A stretch of DNA of 64,000 nucleotides from contig DIXP01000092.1 in assembly GCA_002436065.1 (NCBI GenBank), positions 149,190-213,189 of the forward strand, given 5' to 3'. How positions within the stretch are numbered: the stretch's first letter is position 1; each line of letters begins with the position of its first letter. Position numbers and translations under genes: made by a program. Below are positions 1 to 8,036 of the stretch, piece by piece. The stretch is from Chloroflexi bacterium UBA6077 (lineage in GTDB: Bacteria; Chloroflexota; UBA6077). The notes under the pieces are model-generated. The model did no database searches, had not been told where the DNA came from, and saw only the letters and a list, made by a program, of their open reading frames with translations.

Positions 1-1
1 A

Positions 2-613
2 GGTATCCTGTTTTTCTGGCTGTTTGGCCTGAAGCTGATCATCAAGTTCATGAAAAAAGGGAGCGCGCCCTGTCCGGCGTCTTTGAGCTGGATCGTGGAT
101 CTGCCCATCCGCCGGCGGTACATGCGCCCGGTTCTGGACCGCGTGGGGATACGTCCGGGGGAGACGGTGCTGGAACTTGGCCCCGGGCCGGGCGCATTCA
201 CGATCGATGCGGCTCGACGTTTGGGTCCGCAGGGCAAGCTGATCGCCGTGGACATCCAGCCGGAGATGATCGCCAAGCTGGAGGAAAGGGTGCGCCAGGC
301 CGGCCTGACCAACGTGGAAGCCCACGTGGCCAGCGCATACGAGCTGCCCATCGAAGACGCCAGCGTGGACCGCGCCTTTCTCGTCACGGTGTTGCCCGAG
401 ATCCCTGACCCGGTGCGCGCCCTGCGCGAGATCCATCGGGTGCTCAAGCCGGGCGGCCTGTTCTCCACTACCGAGGAGTACCTGGACCCGGACTATCCGC
501 GCCGCAAGACGACGGTTGCCTGGGCGCAAGCGGCCGGCTTCGATCTGGCCGAACGCTTCGGCAACGTGTGGGTCTACACGCTGAATTTCCGCAAGGGTGC
601 AGGTAAGGGGTGA
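2..613 (+). CDS. Membrane-anchored class I SAM methyltransferase, 5' end cut by the window
   Basis: The reading frame is open to the first bases, so the start lies outside the window. The visible part begins with a hydrophobic stretch (roughly GILFFWLFGLKLIIKF) before a Rossmann methyltransferase domain with SAM-binding motif VLELGPGPG and the post-motif acidic loop VDIQPEMI. It is a clear paralog of the protein at 8037-8681, sharing LELGPGPG, AARR-GP, DIQPEMI and RVLKP, and that protein also has a single N-terminal membrane segment. Substrate unknown; the UbiE/COQ5-like fold suggests a small molecule. An internal ATG at 50 would remove the membrane segment, which the paralog argues against. 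Confidence 0.75.
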   Translation, partial: GILFFWLFGLKLIIKFMKKGSAPCPASLSWIVDLPIRRRYMRPVLDRVGIRPGETVLELGPGPGAFTIDAARRLGPQGKLIAVDIQPEMIAKLEERVRQAGLTNVEAHVASAYELPIEDASVDRAFLVTVLPEIPDPVRALREIHRVLKPGGLFSTTEEYLDPDYPRRKTTVAWAQAAGFDLAERFGNVWVYTLNFRKGAGKG

Positions 614-671
614 GGACGCGCAACTGATCTCTCGTGGGGCACTTTCGCGAGATCGTTCCGGATTGTCCCCG

Positions 672-1280
672 TCAGCGGCCGGCAGACTTGCCGGCCGCTT
701 TGCGGAAGGGCTGGAGCCGATAGGGGGAGTTGGGAGGGAGCATCTCCCGGATCTCCTGGAGGTCACTCGGCGCCAGCAGCGACTCGACTACCGTGGTCCG
801 AAACTGGTGAGCAACGCCGCTCTGGGAAATGAGCGCGACGCTTTCCAGGATCGTCGAGAGATCTACCGCTACCCCCGATAGCCGGTCGTACTTCGCCGGC
901 GGGGCCTTGACGTCCATGGCGACGTAGTCCACGAGTCCCTGGGACAGCAGCTCTCGGAGGACGCCCGGGTGGCTGCCGTTGGTGTCCAGCTTGGCGGCGA
1001 AGCCCATCCTCTTGAGCCTCTCCAGAAAAGCGGGGAGCTCCCTCTGCAGCGCCGGCTCCCCGCCGCTCACCACCACCCCCTCGATCCTGCCGCGACGCGC
1101 TTCGAGGAGCTCGACGACGGCCTCTTCCGGCATCAGATGCTCCTCCGAAACCTCTGTGGGGATGAGCTGGCTGTTGTGGCAGAAGGGACAGCGGAAATCG
1201 CACCCCTGGGTGAACACCACCGCGGCCACCTTCCCCGGGTAGTCGCAAAGGCTGAATGGCTGGAAGCCCCCAATGCGCAT
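672..1280 (-). CDS. nrdG: Anaerobic ribonucleoside-triphosphate reductase activating protein
   Basis: Radical SAM enzyme that makes the glycyl radical on NrdD, in the cytoplasm. The radical SAM cysteines are in CDFRCPFC (CxxxCxxC) about 28 residues in, followed by the SAM-binding VVSGGEP motif. The ATG at 1280 gives about 202 residues starting MRIGGFQPFSLCDYPGK, which is the usual start of this family; a longer frame upstream would overlap the end of nrdD in another frame and is unlikely. It starts 5 bases after the nrdD stop, so the two form one operon transcribed leftwards. Confidence 0.93.
   Translation of the reverse strand: MRIGGFQPFSLCDYPGKVAAVVFTQGCDFRCPFCHNSQLIPTEVSEEHLMPEEAVVELLEARRGRIEGVVVSGGEPALQRELPAFLERLKRMGFAAKLDTNGSHPGVLRELLSQGLVDYVAMDVKAPPAKYDRLSGVAVDLSTILESVALISQSGVAHQFRTTVVESLLAPSDLQEIREMLPPNSPYRLQPFRKAAGKSAGR
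674..698. terminator. Hairpin between the convergent methyltransferase and nrdG genes
   Basis: AGCGGCCGGCA, a 4-base loop and TGCCGGCCGCT form an 11-bp perfect GC-rich stem. It lies in the last codons of nrdG and downstream of the plus-strand methyltransferase, so it can end transcripts from both sides. There is only a short T-run on the plus side. Confidence 0.55.
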
Positions 1281-1285
1281 CGTGG

Positions 1286-3430
1286 CTACCCTATACGGAA
1301 ACGGCGCCGCAGGGCGAATTCCGCCTGCTTGCCCTCGTTCCACTGGTTGACCGGGCGCAGATATCCAACCACCCGCGAGTATATCTCCGTTTCCGCCCCA
1401 CAATGGGGGCAGGTGGTCTGCTCTCCATTGAGATAACCGTGGGAAGGGCAGATGGAGAAGCTGGGTGTCAGGGTGATGTAGGGGAGGCGATAGCTCTCAC
1501 ACACCCTGCGCACGAAGCCCTTCACCGCGGACGGATCTGGCACGGCTTCGCCCAGGAACAGGTGGAGCACCGTTCCACCCGTGTACCTGCTCTGAAGCTC
1601 GTCCTGGAGATCCAGCACCTGGAATACGTCGTCGGTATAGTCCACCGGAAGCTGCGAGGAGTTGGTGTAGAAGGGAGCGGCGTCGCGAGCCGAGGGCCGG
1701 TCGTTGGCGCAGCGGATGTCCGAGTGGAGCCTCTTATCCAGTCTGGCTAGCCGGTATGAGGTCCCCTCGGCGGGGGTCGCCTCCAGATTGTACAGGTTTC
1801 CTGTCTCCTGCTGGAACTGGCGTAGCTTGTCCCGCATGAAATCCAGCACCTCCAGGCCGAACGCTACCGATTCGGGTTCGCCCAGGTCCTTGCCCAGCAG
1901 GTTCAAGCAGGCCTCGTTCATGCCGACGAGACCTATGGTGGAGAAATGGTTGTCCCAGTACCGGCCCGAGCGCTCCTTGACCTGCCGCAGGTAGAAGCTG
2001 GTGTAAGGGTAGAGGCGATTCTCGGTCAGACTCTCCAGCAGCTTGCGCTTGGTCTCCAGGCTGGTTCTGGCGATCTCCATCAGGCGGTCCAGCCGGCGCA
2101 GGAAATCGTCCCTGTCTTGAGCCAGGTAGCCGAGCCTCGACATGTTGATGGTCACCACCCCGATGGATCCGGTGAGGGGGTTCGCCCCGAACAGGCCGCC
2201 CCCCCGCTTCTCCAGGGAGCGCAGATCGAGGCGCAGGCGGCAGCACATGGACCGGGTGTCGTCGGGGGACATGTCGGAGTTGACGAAGTTGGCGAAGTAG
2301 GGGATGCCGTATTTCGCCGTCGCCTCCCACAGCAGCTCCAGGTTGGGGTCGTCCCAGTCGAAGTCCTGGGTGATGCTGTAGGTGGGGATGGGGAAGGTGA
2401 AGACCCTGCCCCTGGCGTCTCCCTGGGTCATCACCTCCAGGAAGGCGCGGTTGAAGAGGGAGATCTCCGGCTGAAAGTCGGAGTAGCTCTCGGATCGCTC
2501 TTCACCGCCGATCACCACCGGCTGATGGGCCAGATGCGCCGGGGGGCGAAGGTCCAGGGTGATGTTGGTGAACGGGGTCTGGAAGCCCACCCTCGTCGGC
2601 ACGTTGATGTTGAAGACGAACTCCTGGAGGGCCTGCTTGACCTCGGAGTAGCCGAGGCCGTCGTAGCGGATGAAGGGGGCGAGCAGGGTGTCGAAGTTGG
2701 AGAATGCCTGGGCGCCGGCGGCCTCCCCCTGGAGGGTGTAGAAAAAGTTGGCGACCTGCCCGAGGGCCGTGCGGAGGTGGCGGGCAGGGCGGCTCTCCGC
2801 CTTTCCCGGGGCACCCTGGAAACCGAACCGCAGCAGGTCCTGGAGATCCCATCCGACGCAGTAGACCGATAGCTGGCCCAGGTCGTGGAGGTGCAGGTCA
2901 CCGGAGCTATGGGCTTCCCTAACCTCGGGGGTGTATATCTTGTTCAGCCAGTAGACCTTGCTGACCTCGCTGGAGATGTAGTTGTTGAGGCCCTGGAGGG
3001 AGTAGCCCATGTTGCTGTTCTCCTTGACCTTCCAGTCCAGCCTCTCCAGGTAGCGGTCGACCAGGTCGATGTCGGTCTTCTGCACCATCTCTCGAAGGCG
3101 GGCGTGCTGGTCTCGGTAGAGGATGTAGGCTTTGGCCGTCTTCTTGAAGGGCGAGGCCAGGAGTACCTCCTCGACGAGGTCCTGGATCTCCTCCACGGTT
3201 GGCACCTCACCCCGCACCACCGTCTGGGCGAGGCTCAGCACCCGCAGAGTCAACCAGCGCGCTATCTCCTCGGAATATTCGTCGGTGGCGCGGCCGGCCT
3301 TCAGCAGGGCCGTGGTGATCTTGTTGGAGTCGAAGGGAACGACCCTTCCGTCTCTCTTGCGGATGGTGACGAATCCGGTTGCTGATGGCTCGATAGGGTG
3401 AGACTGAGCTGTGGATGAAGCGATGGCCAT
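1286..3430 (-). CDS. nrdD: Anaerobic (class III) ribonucleoside-triphosphate reductase
   Basis: Makes deoxyribonucleotides without oxygen, using a glycyl radical and formate-type chemistry. About 714 residues, normal for the family. An N-terminal ATP-cone (IRKRDGRVVPFDSNKI) is followed by the catalytic barrel with MCCRLRLDL and NEACLNLLG, a C-terminal zinc site (CPSH...CPHC, the first half having His where many homologs have Cys) and the glycyl radical loop RVVGYLRP about 26 residues from the end. I chose the ATG at 3430 because GGGGAGG lies 6 bases upstream; an in-frame ATG at 3475 has a poor ribosome site. Co-transcribed with nrdG. Implies growth without oxygen. Confidence 0.94.
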   Translation of the reverse strand: MAIASSTAQSHPIEPSATGFVTIRKRDGRVVPFDSNKITTALLKAGRATDEYSEEIARWLTLRVLSLAQTVVRGEVPTVEEIQDLVEEVLLASPFKKTAKAYILYRDQHARLREMVQKTDIDLVDRYLERLDWKVKENSNMGYSLQGLNNYISSEVSKVYWLNKIYTPEVREAHSSGDLHLHDLGQLSVYCVGWDLQDLLRFGFQGAPGKAESRPARHLRTALGQVANFFYTLQGEAAGAQAFSNFDTLLAPFIRYDGLGYSEVKQALQEFVFNINVPTRVGFQTPFTNITLDLRPPAHLAHQPVVIGGEERSESYSDFQPEISLFNRAFLEVMTQGDARGRVFTFPIPTYSITQDFDWDDPNLELLWEATAKYGIPYFANFVNSDMSPDDTRSMCCRLRLDLRSLEKRGGGLFGANPLTGSIGVVTINMSRLGYLAQDRDDFLRRLDRLMEIARTSLETKRKLLESLTENRLYPYTSFYLRQVKERSGRYWDNHFSTIGLVGMNEACLNLLGKDLGEPESVAFGLEVLDFMRDKLRQFQQETGNLYNLEATPAEGTSYRLARLDKRLHSDIRCANDRPSARDAAPFYTNSSQLPVDYTDDVFQVLDLQDELQSRYTGGTVLHLFLGEAVPDPSAVKGFVRRVCESYRLPYITLTPSFSICPSHGYLNGEQTTCPHCGAETEIYSRVVGYLRPVNQWNEGKQAEFALRRRFRIG

Positions 3431-3561
3431 GGATGCCTCCCCTGCCCACCGAGGGCCAGTGCTTATTGACGGCATTCGTTCCCACTCACCGCTGCGGGGC
3501 AGTCCCGGTTTCCCACCGGGTTCCCTCTTTCGACGCCCTGGACGGGCGAACCGGCGAACAA

Positions 3562-3609
3562 CTACAAGATACAGGGTTGTAGCAACGCTGTCAACACAAG
3601 ATATGGTGT
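3562..3609 (-). promoter_or_regulatory. nrdDG promoter with NrdR-type double box
   Basis: On the minus strand TTGACA (3594-3589) and TATCTT (3571-3566) are separated by 17 bases. Two 16-bp boxes overlap it: ACACAAGATATGGTGT at 3594-3609, very close to the NrdR consensus acaCwAtATaTwgtgt, and CTACAAGATACAGGGT at 3562-3577, a weaker copy 32 bp away. Paired NrdR boxes about three helical turns apart are the known arrangement in front of ribonucleotide reductase genes. No nrdR gene is in this window. Confidence 0.7.
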
Positions 3610-3786
3610 TCCCTAATCCGCAGGTTCTGGCTGGGTGATGTCCGGCTGCTTTGGCCTACAGCTATCGGCGTGTTAGGTTTGGACGTGTGGGCGGTAATGG
3701 AGCGTCATTCCAATAGGGGGTGCTGCTCCTTCGGACAATCCGCACCCGGGTGCTGTGGTCATTGACAGCCCTTGGCCATCGACGTC

Positions 3787-3856
3787 TTGACAATCCTTGT
3801 GGCCACGAGGATAATTAGGAAGTCCTAATTAGGGAGCCCTAATTATCCTCGTGGCC
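3787..3856 (+). promoter_or_regulatory. dtxR-feoB promoter with tandem DtxR-type operators
   Basis: TTGACA (3787-3792), 17 bases, GATAAT (3810-3815) make a near-consensus promoter. Starting on the last base of the -10 box are two abutting palindromes TTAGGaagtCCTAA (3815-3828) and TTAGGgagcCCTAA (3829-3842), which resemble DtxR/IdeR-type boxes. Both sit inside a larger inverted repeat with perfect 19-bp arms (3801-3819 and 3838-3856). The position predicts repression by a metal-loaded regulator, most simply the DtxR-like protein encoded next, acting on its own operon. Confidence 0.75.
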
Positions 3857-3891
3857 GTCCAGTCCGGCGATCACTTACCGAGGAGGAGCCT

Positions 3892-4593
3892 ATGGTTACC
3901 CAGCAGATAGAAGAGTACCTAGAGGTCATCACTTTGTTAGAGGAACGAGGAGAGATCCCAACCACCTCCTCTATCGCTCGCGAGCACCAGGTTTCGCTCC
4001 CTTCCGTTACACAAATGCTTCAGCGCCTGGCAGAGCAAGGGTTGGTCGCCTACGCTGGAAGGGGGACCGTAACCCTCACTCGGGAAGGCAGAACGGCTGC
4101 CACAACCGTCCTTCGACGTCATCGCCTATGGGAGCGGTTTCTCCACGATGTGCTGGGGCTTCACCGCGACCGGGTCTCCGAAGAGGCTTGCAGGCTGGAG
4201 CACTCCACCTCGCCAGAGGTGGAACGACTGCTCTCTCAAGCCGTCTGCGGCAGCGACGTTTGTCCTCACGGCCAGCCAATTCCGGCGGAAGGCGCCATTG
4301 ATACCGATTTAGGTGGCAATACACCTAACTCACAAAATGGAGAGAAAGGGATGGTTCGACTGACGGACCTATGCAACGATGAGATGGCTGCGGTTGCCGA
4401 TATCCCACCAGGTTCCAGGTCCGCAGCCAGATTCCTCGCCCTGGGTTTCACCCTGGGCGCAGGCGTGAGGATGATCCAGAACTTCGGAACCGGGCCGGTG
4501 GTCGTACTGGTTCGGGACACTCGTGTAGCCATGGGTCGGGGAGAGGCTGGGCGGATCCTGGTGCATAAGAAGGAGGATACAGACAATGGCTAA
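3892..4593 (+). CDS. DtxR-family metal-dependent repressor with FeoA-like C-terminal domain
   Basis: 233 residues. A winged helix-turn-helix (about 1-62, SLPSVTQMLQRLAEQGLV), a dimerisation and metal-binding region (about 70-145, RHRLWERFLHDVLGL, EEACRLEH, then the typical CPHGQPIP) and, after a polar linker near 145-152, a FeoA/SH3-like domain (154-230). Predicted iron- or manganese-loaded repressor of the feo genes. The start has GAGGAGG 5 bases upstream. It overlaps feoB by 8 bases. There is no separate feoA, so the C-terminal domain may also supply FeoA function; see the internal start at 4351. Metal identity is inferred from the FeoB partner. Confidence 0.88.
   Translation: MVTQQIEEYLEVITLLEERGEIPTTSSIAREHQVSLPSVTQMLQRLAEQGLVAYAGRGTVTLTREGRTAATTVLRRHRLWERFLHDVLGLHRDRVSEEACRLEHSTSPEVERLLSQAVCGSDVCPHGQPIPAEGAIDTDLGGNTPNSQNGEKGMVRLTDLCNDEMAAVADIPPGSRSAARFLALGFTLGAGVRMIQNFGTGPVVVLVRDTRVAMGRGEAGRILVHKKEDTDNG
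4351..4593 (+). CDS. Possible free FeoA from an internal start within the repressor gene
   Basis: An in-frame ATG at 4351 is preceded by GGAGAG (4339-4344) with a 6-base spacer, an ideal ribosome site in the middle of a coding sequence. It would give an 80-residue protein beginning MVRLTDL, the length and start typical of free FeoA, which partners FeoB at the membrane. The whole segment is also the C-terminal domain of the DtxR-like protein. Whether the internal start is used cannot be told from sequence. Confidence 0.35.
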   Translation: MVRLTDLCNDEMAAVADIPPGSRSAARFLALGFTLGAGVRMIQNFGTGPVVVLVRDTRVAMGRGEAGRILVHKKEDTDNG

Positions 4594-6667
4594 TACCTCT
4601 ACCGCTGCTCCCTCGAGCACGTCGGCCCGGCTCTCTGAGAAGGGGAGCGCACCCGCCAGAAAGCTTGTAGCCCTGGCCGGTCCACCTAACGTTGGCAAGA
4701 GCACGGTTTTCAACCTGCTGACCGGCCTTTCTCAGCACGTTGGCAACTGGCCGGGCAAGACGGTGGAGCAGAAGTCCGGCAACTACCGCCGCGACGGGGT
4801 GGAGTTGGAGATTGTGGACCTTCCTGGAACCTACAGTCTCACGGCCAACTCCCTGGAGGAGCAGGTTGCCAGGGACTTCATCATCCAGAAGAAACCCGAC
4901 GTGGTGATAGCCCTTCTCAACGCCGCCAATCTGGAGAGAACCCTCTACCTGGTGGCAGAGCTGATGGAGCTACCCTCACCGGTGGTCATCGGGCTGAACA
5001 TGGTGGATGTGGCCGAGGGAGAGGGCATGAAGGTGGAGTCCCACGTGCTCGAGGCAGCGCTGGGCATCCCGGTGGTGCCCATGGTGGGTACCCGCGGGCA
5101 GGGGCTGGAGCAGTTGATGGCAGCTGCCCAAAAGGTATTGCAGTCACCCGAGGCGTTCAAGCCTAAACGGCCCAACCTGGGGGACCAGTTGGAGGAAGTG
5201 ATCTCACAGGTGATCAGCCTCATAGAGCAGGATGGCGCGAGGCAGGATGGGCAGGATGGGGATGTCCTGTCGTCCTATCCTTCACATTGGCTTGCCCTGA
5301 AGTTGCTTGAGGGGGATAGGGAGGTTGCGGCACTGCTGCGACGGCATCTGAGCCCGAAGGGTTGGGAGGGGTTAGACCGGATAGCCCAGCAGCACGAAGG
5401 AGCGGTGGTCTCCATTGCCGGGGCCAGGTATCAATGGATCGATCGCATGTCCAGGGCCGCCCTCGTTCGCCCCCGAGTTGGGGCGGTCTCGACCACCGAA
5501 CGGATCGATCGCGTGGCCACCCATCCCCTCGGCGGACCTGCCCTTCTCCTGCTGCTGCTGGGAGCGATCTTCTGGGGCGTCTATCAGCTCTCCACTCCCC
5601 TGGTGGAGTTGCTGGACGGCGCCGTTGGTCTGGGAGCCGACGGGCTGCGAGCGGCCATGGCCGGCGCTCCGGAGTGGGTGATTGGGCTGCTGGCGGACGG
5701 GGTCTTGAGCGGCGTGGGAACCGTCCTGGTGCTGCTGCCGGTACTGGCCCTGTTCTTCCTGGCCATGGGGTTTCTGGAGGACGTTGGGTACATGGCCCGA
5801 GCGGCCTTCGTGGCCGACCGGTTCATGCACTGGATGGGGCTTCATGGCAAGTCCTTCCTTCCCCTCTTCCTCGGATTTGGGTGCAATGTACCGGCGGTGA
5901 TGGGGGCCCGCATCCTGGATCAGGGGCGCTCCCGCCTGCTCACGATCTTGTTGGCGCCCTTCGTTCCATGCTCGGCTCGCATGGCCGTCCTTGTTTTCTT
6001 CACCGGCGCCATCTTTGGGGGCAGCGGTCCGTTCGTGATGTGGGGGCTCGTGGTCTTCAACCTGGCGGTTCTGGCTCTATCGGGGGTGATAATCCACCGT
6101 TTCGTCTTCCAAGATGAGCGATCCTATTTCATCATGGAGATGCCGCTCTATCACATGCCCAACTGGCGCACCATCGGGCTGATCACATGGCAAAGGGTGA
6201 TTGCCTTTATGGCGCGAGCCGGCACCGTCATATTGCTTCTCACCGTGGTGATCTGGCTGCTCTCGACACTACCTGGAGGTGAGATAGACAGCAGCTACCT
6301 GGCCAGTTTCGGGCGCCTGGTGGAGCCGCTTGGTGGGTTGATGGGGTTGGACTGGCAGATGATGGTGGCCCTATTGGGCAGCATCGTTGCCAAGGAGACC
6401 ACCCTCGCGACCCTCGGCGTGCTGACGGCTACGGAGGAAGCGGGTCTGGTGGAGCTTCTACCGCAGATGCTGACCCCTGCTTCGGCCGTTGCCTTTCTGG
6501 TAGTTCAGATGCTGTTCATACCCTGCGTTGCTACGATGGCGGCCATCCGCCAGGAGACCGGCAGCTGGCGGTGGACAGGTTTCAGCGTCGTATACTACGG
6601 GCTGGTGGCCATCTCCCTTGGGATAGCGGTCTATTGGCTCGCTCTAGCACTGGGACTGGGAGGCTGA
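4586..6667 (+). CDS. feoB: Ferrous iron transporter FeoB
   Basis: 693 residues. N-terminal G domain with P-loop GPPNVGKSTVFNLLTG (G1), DLPGTYSL (G3) and NMVD (G4), then a helical spacer to about residue 300 and a polytopic membrane domain with the FeoB core motifs GFGCNVPAVMGAR and PCSARMAVL and the second gate repeat near IVAKETTLATLG. Imports Fe(II) across the cytoplasmic membrane. It overlaps the repressor gene by 8 bases and is followed 1 base later by feoC, so all three are one transcript from the promoter at 3787. Confidence 0.96.
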   Translation: MANTSTAAPSSTSARLSEKGSAPARKLVALAGPPNVGKSTVFNLLTGLSQHVGNWPGKTVEQKSGNYRRDGVELEIVDLPGTYSLTANSLEEQVARDFIIQKKPDVVIALLNAANLERTLYLVAELMELPSPVVIGLNMVDVAEGEGMKVESHVLEAALGIPVVPMVGTRGQGLEQLMAAAQKVLQSPEAFKPKRPNLGDQLEEVISQVISLIEQDGARQDGQDGDVLSSYPSHWLALKLLEGDREVAALLRRHLSPKGWEGLDRIAQQHEGAVVSIAGARYQWIDRMSRAALVRPRVGAVSTTERIDRVATHPLGGPALLLLLLGAIFWGVYQLSTPLVELLDGAVGLGADGLRAAMAGAPEWVIGLLADGVLSGVGTVLVLLPVLALFFLAMGFLEDVGYMARAAFVADRFMHWMGLHGKSFLPLFLGFGCNVPAVMGARILDQGRSRLLTILLAPFVPCSARMAVLVFFTGAIFGGSGPFVMWGLVVFNLAVLALSGVIIHRFVFQDERSYFIMEMPLYHMPNWRTIGLITWQRVIAFMARAGTVILLLTVVIWLLSTLPGGEIDSSYLASFGRLVEPLGGLMGLDWQMMVALLGSIVAKETTLATLGVLTATEEAGLVELLPQMLTPASAVAFLVVQMLFIPCVATMAAIRQETGSWRWTGFSVVYYGLVAISLGIAVYWLALALGLGG

Positions 6668-6668
6668 T

Positions 6669-6986
6669 ATGCTGATCAATCTGTTGAGGCTGCTATCCGA
6701 AGGAGGCGTCGTCACCTTTGCGGACCTGGCCAGGAAGCTGGAGGTTGGCGAGCAGAGCCTGAAGATGATGATGGAGGACTTGGCTCGCCTGGGCTATCTG
6801 GTGGACCCACGGCAACAGCAGGCGAAGCAAGACGAGTGCGGGTCAACCTGCCACTGCAGCGGTTGCAGTGGTTGCTCCCCGAAGAGGGGCGCGAGCCCTC
6901 CGATGTGGGAAGTGACCGATAAGGGGTTGCGGCTCCTCAAGGGTAGGGCCGTGGAGCCATCGGCGCAATCACCGCTGCGGACGTAG
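6669..6986 (+). CDS. feoC: FeoC-like winged-helix protein with cysteine cluster
   Basis: 105 residues. An N-terminal winged helix (LLSEGGVVTFADLARKLEVGEQSLKMMMEDLARLGYL) is followed by a cysteine-rich loop (CGSTCHCSGCSGC) that could hold an iron-sulfur cluster, the layout of FeoC, a small FeoB partner. It follows feoB after one base, which supports the call. The tail after about residue 85 is unremarkable. Confidence 0.8.
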   Translation: MLINLLRLLSEGGVVTFADLARKLEVGEQSLKMMMEDLARLGYLVDPRQQQAKQDECGSTCHCSGCSGCSPKRGASPPMWEVTDKGLRLLKGRAVEPSAQSPLRT

Positions 6987-7186
6987 AACCACTGTTCATA
7001 GCCCGGGTGCCGGTGGCCCAGCCGATCTTGCGCTGCCGCGGTGGCCCCCCTCACCTTCTGCAAGACGTTCTCGGACGTCAGGGTGGACTGTCACCCTGAA
7101 GATAGGCCGGGCGGAGAGATCCGTCCGGCCTACGGCATTTCCTCCCTCATTATTCCCGCTCCCCTATTGTCATCCCCACCTCCCTC

Positions 7187-7261
7187 GTCATTCCTGCGGA
7201 AGCGAGAATCCAGCCTGTAGCATTACGGCGCCTTATGGATTCCCGCTTCCGCGGGAATGAC
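7187..7261. repeat. Imperfect inverted repeat in the gap downstream of feoC
   Basis: The left arm 7187-7212 and right arm 7236-7261 (26 bases each, beginning GTCATTCC and ending GGAATGAC) pair with few mismatches around a 23-base loop. Hairpins of this type, with sense GTCATTCC and CGGAAGCGGGAATCC cores, occur as dispersed intergenic repeats in many bacteria. The gap 6987-7325 otherwise holds a second small hairpin (GGCCGG...CCGGCC near 7105-7134) and no convincing gene. Confidence 0.6.
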
Positions 7262-7325
7262 GGCGTCGCTCCAATGTAGCTCCCCTATTCTGAACTGTTA
7301 CGGGAGCGGAATGGGAGGAAAGTGC

Positions 7326-7402
7326 TTGACAGCCGGTCTCGCTGGTGCAATACTTAGGCCCACCTAAGTTAGGTTTACATAACTTAGGTGGGCCTAAGTA
7401 TT
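7326..7402 (+). promoter_or_regulatory. Promoter with a pair of DtxR-type operators before the nitrogenase-like fragment
   Basis: TTGACA (7326-7331), 17 bases, AATACT (7349-7354), with TTAGGcccaCCTAA starting on the last base of the -10 (7354-7367), exactly the register seen at the dtxR-feoB promoter. A second box TTAGGtgggCCTAA lies at 7384-7397. The two boxes are the cores of a long inverted repeat with perfect 23-bp arms (7349-7371 and 7380-7402) and an 8-base loop. Predicted iron-repressed transcription rightwards. Confidence 0.7.
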
Positions 7403-7427
7403 CTCGGGCGCTCGGACGGAGGGCTCG

Positions 7428-7853
7428 GTGTTGTCCAACGGGAGGCTGCGAGGCGTCGGGGGTGCCCTGGTAATAGGGGAGCAGGTGATGGCCAACTCCC
7501 TCAGGGATTGCCTGCGCCTCGATTTCGGAGTTCCCCATGTCAGGGTCGCTTCCTTCTTCCGGATGGACCCGGCTTTGTCGGAAGAGGGTGACCTGTTTCT
7601 GGACAGTGAGGAGGCGCTAACGGCGCTGATGATTCTACGATCCTTCGACCTGGTGGTGGGTGATCCTCTCTTTCGAGAGTTGGTCCATGGGGCTGAGAGC
7701 TCCGTCTTCGTGCCTTTTCCCCACCTGGCCGTGTCCAGCCGTCTGCATTGGGACGGGGAGTTCGACTACGTGGGGGAGAACGGCTACTCCCTGTTCCGGG
7801 ACCTTATCCCCCTGTCAACGGTTGGCCAGGGCCGGCCGGCTCGGGCTAATTAG
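7428..7853 (+). pseudogene. Truncated NifK-like (nitrogenase component 1 type) C-terminal fragment
   Basis: About 141 residues from a GTG at 7428. From ALVIGEQVMANSLRDCLR to the end it matches the last third of the NifK-like protein at 26342-27559 (shared: VIGEQVMAN, RDCLR, VASFF, DLVVGDPLFR, PHLAVS, LHWD). The cofactor- and NifH-binding N-terminal two thirds are missing, so it cannot be a working reductase subunit by itself; most likely a deletion relic. It nevertheless keeps a strong promoter with DtxR-type operators 70 bases upstream, so a small expressed domain protein is the alternative. Its former NifH and NifD partners are not nearby. Confidence 0.75.
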
Positions 7854-7863
7854 GTTAGCCTAA
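7822..7863 (+). promoter_or_regulatory. DtxR-type promoter-operator before the second membrane methyltransferase
   Basis: TTGGCC (7822-7827), 17 bases, GCTAAT (7845-7850), and the operator TTAGGttagCCTAA (7850-7863) again starting on the last base of the -10. The site overlaps the stop codon of the preceding fragment. This is the third promoter with identical geometry. The next 170 bases up to the methyltransferase start contain no other clear signal. Confidence 0.6.
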
Positions 7864-8036
7864 GGCAGGTCACCAATCTCCCTCCCAGCAGACCATCCTA
7901 AAGGTGATCATCTCGGGATCTGCCCAGGATCATCGCAATTTGTTCACAAAGACGATCGATACTGGAGGTAGATCAAGGAGATGGACCTCGCTGTCATCCT
8001 GTTGACGGGGAGGCCTGAGAATCGAGGAGGTGACCT

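Noticed and set aside
3892..4593. DtxR-FeoA as a novel fusion
   Set aside because: DtxR proteins normally end in an SH3 domain related to FeoA, so the architecture is standard; only the internal start is unusual.
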